NCBI GenBank assembly: GCA_036245805.1
Contig: BTRK01000006.1
Span: forward strand, 23,964,365-24,028,364
Direction of reading: 5' to 3'
Length of the DNA: 64,000 bases
DNA from: Pristionchus mayeri
Lineage: Eukaryota; Nematoda; Chromadorea; Rhabditida; Neodiplogasteridae
Made by a program: the position numbers and the translations under genes. The notes below the pieces were generated by a model, which saw only the letters and a program-made list of their open reading frames with translations, did no database searches and was not told where the DNA came from. Shown piece by piece: positions 59,301-64,000 of the stretch (position 1 is its first letter; every line of letters starts with the position of its first letter).

Positions 59301-61720
59301 TCCATTGTGGCAGTGCCTATCTGATGGAAGTGAGGGAAGAGTCAGAGAAGAAAAGGAGAAGGGGAAGGGAGAGGGAGAGGGAGAAGGAGGAATGGCACCT
59401 GTAGAAGAGACCGTACGAGTAAATGGTAAATCAATGGAGATAACTGCGAATTACGACTCGGATCGCCATTCGTTTCAATGGAGGTGTGTTGTGATAGTGT
59501 GTTGTGATAGTGGGAAATGGTACTGTTGACAGTGTAGCTGTTCCTAGAGAGGTCGCCAGAGTTAGAAGGATATACAAATGGTGAGGGAAGGAGGAACTCT
59601 TTCTCGCCTCTCAGTCTCCCTTTTTATTCCTTCATCACTCTCGCAATCCCCTCTCCTTCAATGAACGTACTCTCCCTCTTATCAATGCTCCCACTCTCCT
59701 CCCTCATCAGGCCGTAATTATAATTTTATTCTCTTGTGTATCTTATCATGTATGCTCTCCACCTGGCATCTCTCATTCAGTTATGTGACCTGCCTACTCT
59801 CCACTGATTGTATACCAGTCAGGATAGCTGATCGGGGTTGATTTAAGGGAGACTGCCTTCCCCTTTATCCACCAATCTGGTACCAAAGTAGAGAGTTGAA
59901 CGAGACAAGCAAGGTTGATGGAAGACAAACTTATCTCCCCATTCATCTAAACGCCCTTTATGACATCTAGAGAGGGGGAGGGGCGTGCATTCGAGTTGGC
60001 TTTTTCTCGCTTTCTCACTGATTCACTCAAAAAGGCTAAATAGATTATAGATGCTAGCGTTCAAGTAGGGTATTGAAGTAATGAGATAATAGGAATATGG
60101 TGATGTGAATATTCCTCGTGGAGTTTCCCACTCGTCATTATCCCATGATGCTTCATTTCATCTCGGCAGACTGAAGATGCGATAGCTTATCTTGATCACT
60201 CTTTATTTAATCATAAGCAACATTTAGCAAGATCGACCTAATCTTGCAATATTTCCTTTGTCCCAGTCGGAAAACCACTTATCACAAGCATGAATCATGG
60301 GCCAGTGCCTAAGAATCAATTTCCTTTGCGAATTTTCAATATGCTTCTACATGATGAAATTGTGAGCTACAACTTTAAACATAAATCTCCCCCTTGAGGC
60401 CCCCCTAGAGATAGACAGTTGTGCCTCCCCCGCTAGTCTAATTCCTCTGTCATTTATCATCACTCACTGAGAGGCGCTTGGTTGCATCTTCTCTCATATC
60501 TTCTTTCCATCTTAATTCTCTCAAATCCTCCTGCATCGTCTCCTCAATAGTATTTCATCCTTCTTCTGTTATCATTCAAGAAATCTTCTGCTTGTTTGTC
60601 AATGTATGAAACATTCGAATAGTTCCCATACTTATCACATGGCTGTCATTTTCACTTTATTCGAAAAGCGCAAGCGCAGATTTTTAAATCTTGGAACATC
60701 AACTGACTCTCACCACGAAATGAATGCGTAGCGTGTGCGTTGCGTACTTGTTATGAACATCTCTAAACGTATCGATTTATTCTTCATCTATTACGTAAGT
60801 TGAGTATGATGGATTCTTGTATAATATCTGAAATGACAGTTTATGATTTGTTAGTGAACAACGACACGAAATGATTCATTGCACTGTAGGGAACAGAAGG
60901 GAACAGTTGCGTGTCCCCAGAGGAAGACTTTACAGCGGATTAACCACGCCCTCCCCATTGATATGTATATGACTGTTCTGCCCTCTCGAATATCCTATCC
61001 TTTGTGTATTGTTATTCATAGGGAAATTAAAGCATCTTCGCGATTTAGGATACGAATGACTAAACTTCTTGATCTGTTCTTTCTTCTTTATTTATATTTT
61101 TCTTCCAATCTTCAACGATTACTGTAGATCGCTACAATAATATACACTGTTTCGCTTCCTCTCAGCTAACAATAAGGGCAACAGAAGGTGTGCGAGGAGG
61201 GGGGGGGGGTGAAAAGGGGAGGGGCGAGGGAGATGATTATCCCGCCCCTTCTTCTCACTCTGCGGGTGATTCCACACCCCTCACTGTTGCATTCCTTTCC
61301 CTTTCCTGCCAGTCATCCGTTCGCTCTTTTATTTGCCGTCAATCATTGATACCCGTTTATGTCCAATATGGTGCCCTCAATTAAAATTCATCATCGCGCA
61401 ACGTGAGTAAATTTGAATTAAGTGCGAAAAAAATATGAATGAATAGTGAATATAATTTCGCATTTAATAGTTCGGGTGTCGTTCGCTTTATCTCGAGTAA
61501 TTTATATTGCGAAATGAATAAAATGTCAGTTTCGATCTTTGATATGATTTATGTTCTCCTAACTTCTTTGCTGTTTATGCTCGCCACGATACATCTCCTT
61601 TATAAACATAGTCCACACTTGTTATCTGACGCTTATTCTATAATTTTTCACTTCAAGCATTCGTGAATTATTCAAATAATTCCGTGGATTCAAATTTAAA
61701 ATGTATGAAATTTGAGCAGC
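56340..61720. other. gene-poor region
   Basis: No splice-supported gene. Plus frame 56309-56788 (159 codons) starts inside the palindrome end and has no motif. Holds repeat copies at 57640-57850, 58180-58440, 59831-60110 and G runs at 56940-56951 and 61199-61209. Confidence 0.35.
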
Positions 61721-61721
61721 G

Positions 61722-64000
61722 ATGTACGACTGCGCGCATTGTGATCGAGTATTCGACGATAGGGAGCAGAGAGCTGCCCATCGAGAGGAGGTAAGAACCC
61801 CCCCCCCCCTCTCATCCCTCCTTCTTTCAACCCCCCCCCCCCCCCCCCCCCCCTGTGCGCAGTCTGTCGATCCCATGAAACTAAAGAGATTTTCATTTGA
61901 TCAGTGAATGATTATTTCAGGAGCATGGAGGGAATCGGGATGGAGAGGGTCGATGCATGCTCTGCCGTCAACTATTCCCATCCATTTTCACCTTCGCGGA
62001 TCACTTTGAGGAGGTTCGATCTTCCTTTTGAAATCCTTTCTTCACGATCTGAAATGCTACGCCTCTTATCACAAAAATACGCTTTTAAAATTCCATATTT
62101 TCTTAATCACAAAGTTTTATATTTGTGATACCAGGGATGACAGCATAATCGAAAAAGGACAATGCACTATTTCTTAGAATCATTCGATGGGAATGGTGCA
62201 ACTTCTCGAGAGTGCGTCAACGAGGAGAGAGAGGAGAAAAGGACCGATTAGGGTTAGTGACGTCATCCATGAAGAACTGTTAATCAAACGCACATTTAGA
62301 TTGCTTCATGGAAAATTGAGGTTGCTTTCAACAAAGGAGGGAAATTTTTCAGCTTGGTAAGAAAAATGAAAAATTCGCCGATGTATTTGTGATATTGTAG
62401 GAGGAAATGAAGAGGATGAACAGCAACAGTATGTTGATGGGGGGATTCGGATCAGATGAAGATGAAGAAGAGGAAAGAGATGAAGGAGGGGGAGGAAGAG
62501 AGGAGGAATCCGTCAGAGAGGATGAGGTCAAATGGATTGGAGAGAGAAGATTACCCAATGAAACAACTCTGCTTCCAATCAAGGAGGAGGACGGAAATCT
62601 ACTCATTCTTTCCGTCAGTTTCTTCTCCCAGATTTATCTCTTAAAAAGGAGTAATTCTAATTTCGAATTTTTTCGAATTTCTCATTTCTCATCGTTGATC
62701 TACAGAATAGCATTTAGCTGAGGAACAACGAGGGAGTATCGTCTATTCAATTGGAGACAAGTGAAGAATCGAAAGAAGTGAGTGATCTCTCGCCATTTAC
62801 TGAGGAGGCATCACTCCATTAGATAGTTATAAGGATTCACTTGCAAGAGGCAAGTGATCAATCTCTCTCTCTCTCGTGCAGATTCCTCCTTCGCCTGCTC
62901 CAACAGAGGGATATCTGGATGAAGGAGAGATGGAGAAGGAAGATCTGGTCGGTTGATAGTTCATTTAGTAATACTTTCTATTCACCATAAATATAAATAA
63001 CATAAAATATCTTTGAGGGTGAGAAGATCTTCGAGGATCTGGAGACAAAGCCACTGAAGATTGTTCGTTTACCTTCTGTATATTGTGATGAAATTCATAG
63101 CTTCTCTTTTCTTTCAATATTTCTTCCAACTGCTCGGTCCAATTGTTCTATTCCAGGAACCAAGTATTGAAGTACTTCGCGGTCTGTATCATTATGACGA
63201 CGGAGAGGAGGAGAAGGAGAGTCGAAAGAGGTCACACCAAGAGGTAAACAACATTTATTTGAATAAGATTAAGCCTATCTACCAACACATCAATCAGGAT
63301 GTTATTCAGGATGACATGGAGGAAGTGAAAAGGAAGCGTGGATTGACCACTCGCGACACGAACATTCCTCATACTACTGCTACCACTACTCCATTCCCTC
63401 ATCAACCCACCACAACATTATGGAAAGATGCCCACCAGCTTGCGAACACTCACTCTATATCGACAAGTTCATCCAATCCTTCCAACGTTCCTTCTTACTC
63501 TGTCGGAGATCAACTCCAGTTGATGAAAGGAGGATATCCTCAAATGCTTCCGACCCCCACCATCCCCAATGCTCCGGCAATGGCACCGACAGTACCTGTC
63601 CATATGGTTCCGAATTACCAAATTGGAATGCCGACAATGGGTGGAATTCATCCCGGTCTCATGGCTCCTGCCCAGATGATGCCGAATGTCCAACCAGGGA
63701 TGGTTGACCCTCGATGGATGGCATCAATGTACCCACCAAATATGTTTCCGATTCCTCAGATGGGGTCGTTCCCAATGGGGATGATGAACTACAATGGGAT
63801 GCCCATGATGCAATCCACAACTGAAACTGCTGCCTTCCATCAGATGAATCCTCAGCAATTCTTCCCCCAACCACAACCTCCATTCCACACTGGATTCACC
63901 AGCAACTACAATATGAGTCAGAACTTCACTCCGTTCACTGGAGGAGAACCGAAATTAAACGTCCATTCTGGGCCGAAGAGAGTACAGTCGATCTCTCCCG
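61722..64000 (+). CDS. zinc-finger, Met/Pro-rich protein, family member C, partial (3' end outside)
   Basis: Nine exons: 61722-61790, 61921-62013, 62178-62252, 62401-62613, 62718-62777, 62882-62947, 63018-63077, 63157-63243, 63298 to the edge; every exon is phase 0, giving 475 residues so far. The N-terminus has CAHCDRVFDDREQRAAH (C-x2-C...H) and CMLCRQLFPSIFTFADHFEE followed by NH (C-x2-C-x12-H-x4-H), with the last His in exon 3. An acidic region follows (SDEDEEEERDEGGGG). The last exon is a long low-complexity Met/Pro/Gln stretch (MMPNVQPGMVDPRWM; PQMGSFPMGMMNYNG). Exons 1-3 match those of gene B in length, phase and residues. Probably nuclear. Two C runs lie in intron 1. Confidence 0.75.
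61798..61853 (+). repeat. two poly-C tracts (12 and 23 nt)
   Basis: Both are in intron 1 of gene C, at 61798-61809 and 61831-61853. Confidence 0.95.

Noticed and set aside
1..64000. CRISPR arrays, bacterial operons, ribosome binding sites
   Set aside because: No direct-repeat arrays with spacers, and the genes are intron-rich and eukaryotic.

Overview
The window looks like nuclear DNA of a nematode. The signs are intron-rich genes (most introns 40-65 nt, GT...AG), a short Runt-domain gene ending in WRPF, a PHD-finger BAF45/DPF gene, three cytoplasmic tRNA genes, and many small palindromic transposons. A rhabditid or diplogastrid worm is my best guess. That is inference, not proof: splice acceptors are looser (CAG, TAG, GAG) than the strict TTTCAG of Caenorhabditis. 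Gene models were built by joining open frames at splice sites with phase checked by hand. Where every exon phase closes I call the model strong.

0-12.7 kb: on the minus strand, a GH20 beta-hexosaminidase (cut by the left edge), an unnamed type I membrane protein, the Runt factor, a Lys-rich protein with a C-terminal membrane segment, and a stand-alone TAZ2 zinc-finger gene whose intron holds a mariner-like element. At 5.2-6.4 kb lies a plus-strand copy of a small membrane-protein gene beside a tRNA-Ala. Its inverted duplicate sits at 27.5-29.8 kb.

13-23 kb: a tRNA-bearing MITE, a hAT-like foldback, the end of an unidentified gene, a complete retinol-dehydrogenase-type SDR, and a multi-zinc-finger gene. 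23-32 kb is mobile-element country: tRNA-Asn, the second duplicate copy, foldbacks, and two TTAA elements placed head to tail.

32-51 kb (all minus): a long lysine/glutamate-rich gene I could not name, a small leucine-zipper gene, a second zinc-finger gene with a mariner-like element in an intron, and the complete DPF/BAF45 gene. A 2.37-kb palindrome lies in that gene's eighth intron. 51-61.7 kb is gene-poor, with a tandem duplication, three more foldbacks and a dispersed low-copy repeat. At 61.7 kb a plus-strand zinc-finger gene starts and runs off the right edge.

Three points stand out: (1) three zinc-finger genes that share N- or C-terminal modules and look like one family; (2) a TAZ2-only protein lacking one predicted zinc ligand; (3) the inverted duplicate pair, where one copy has a nonsense codon and a shorter heptapeptide repeat. 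Several genes are chromatin or transcription factors (Runt, DPF, TAZ2, zipper). They are not an operon, and nothing here shows that they act together.
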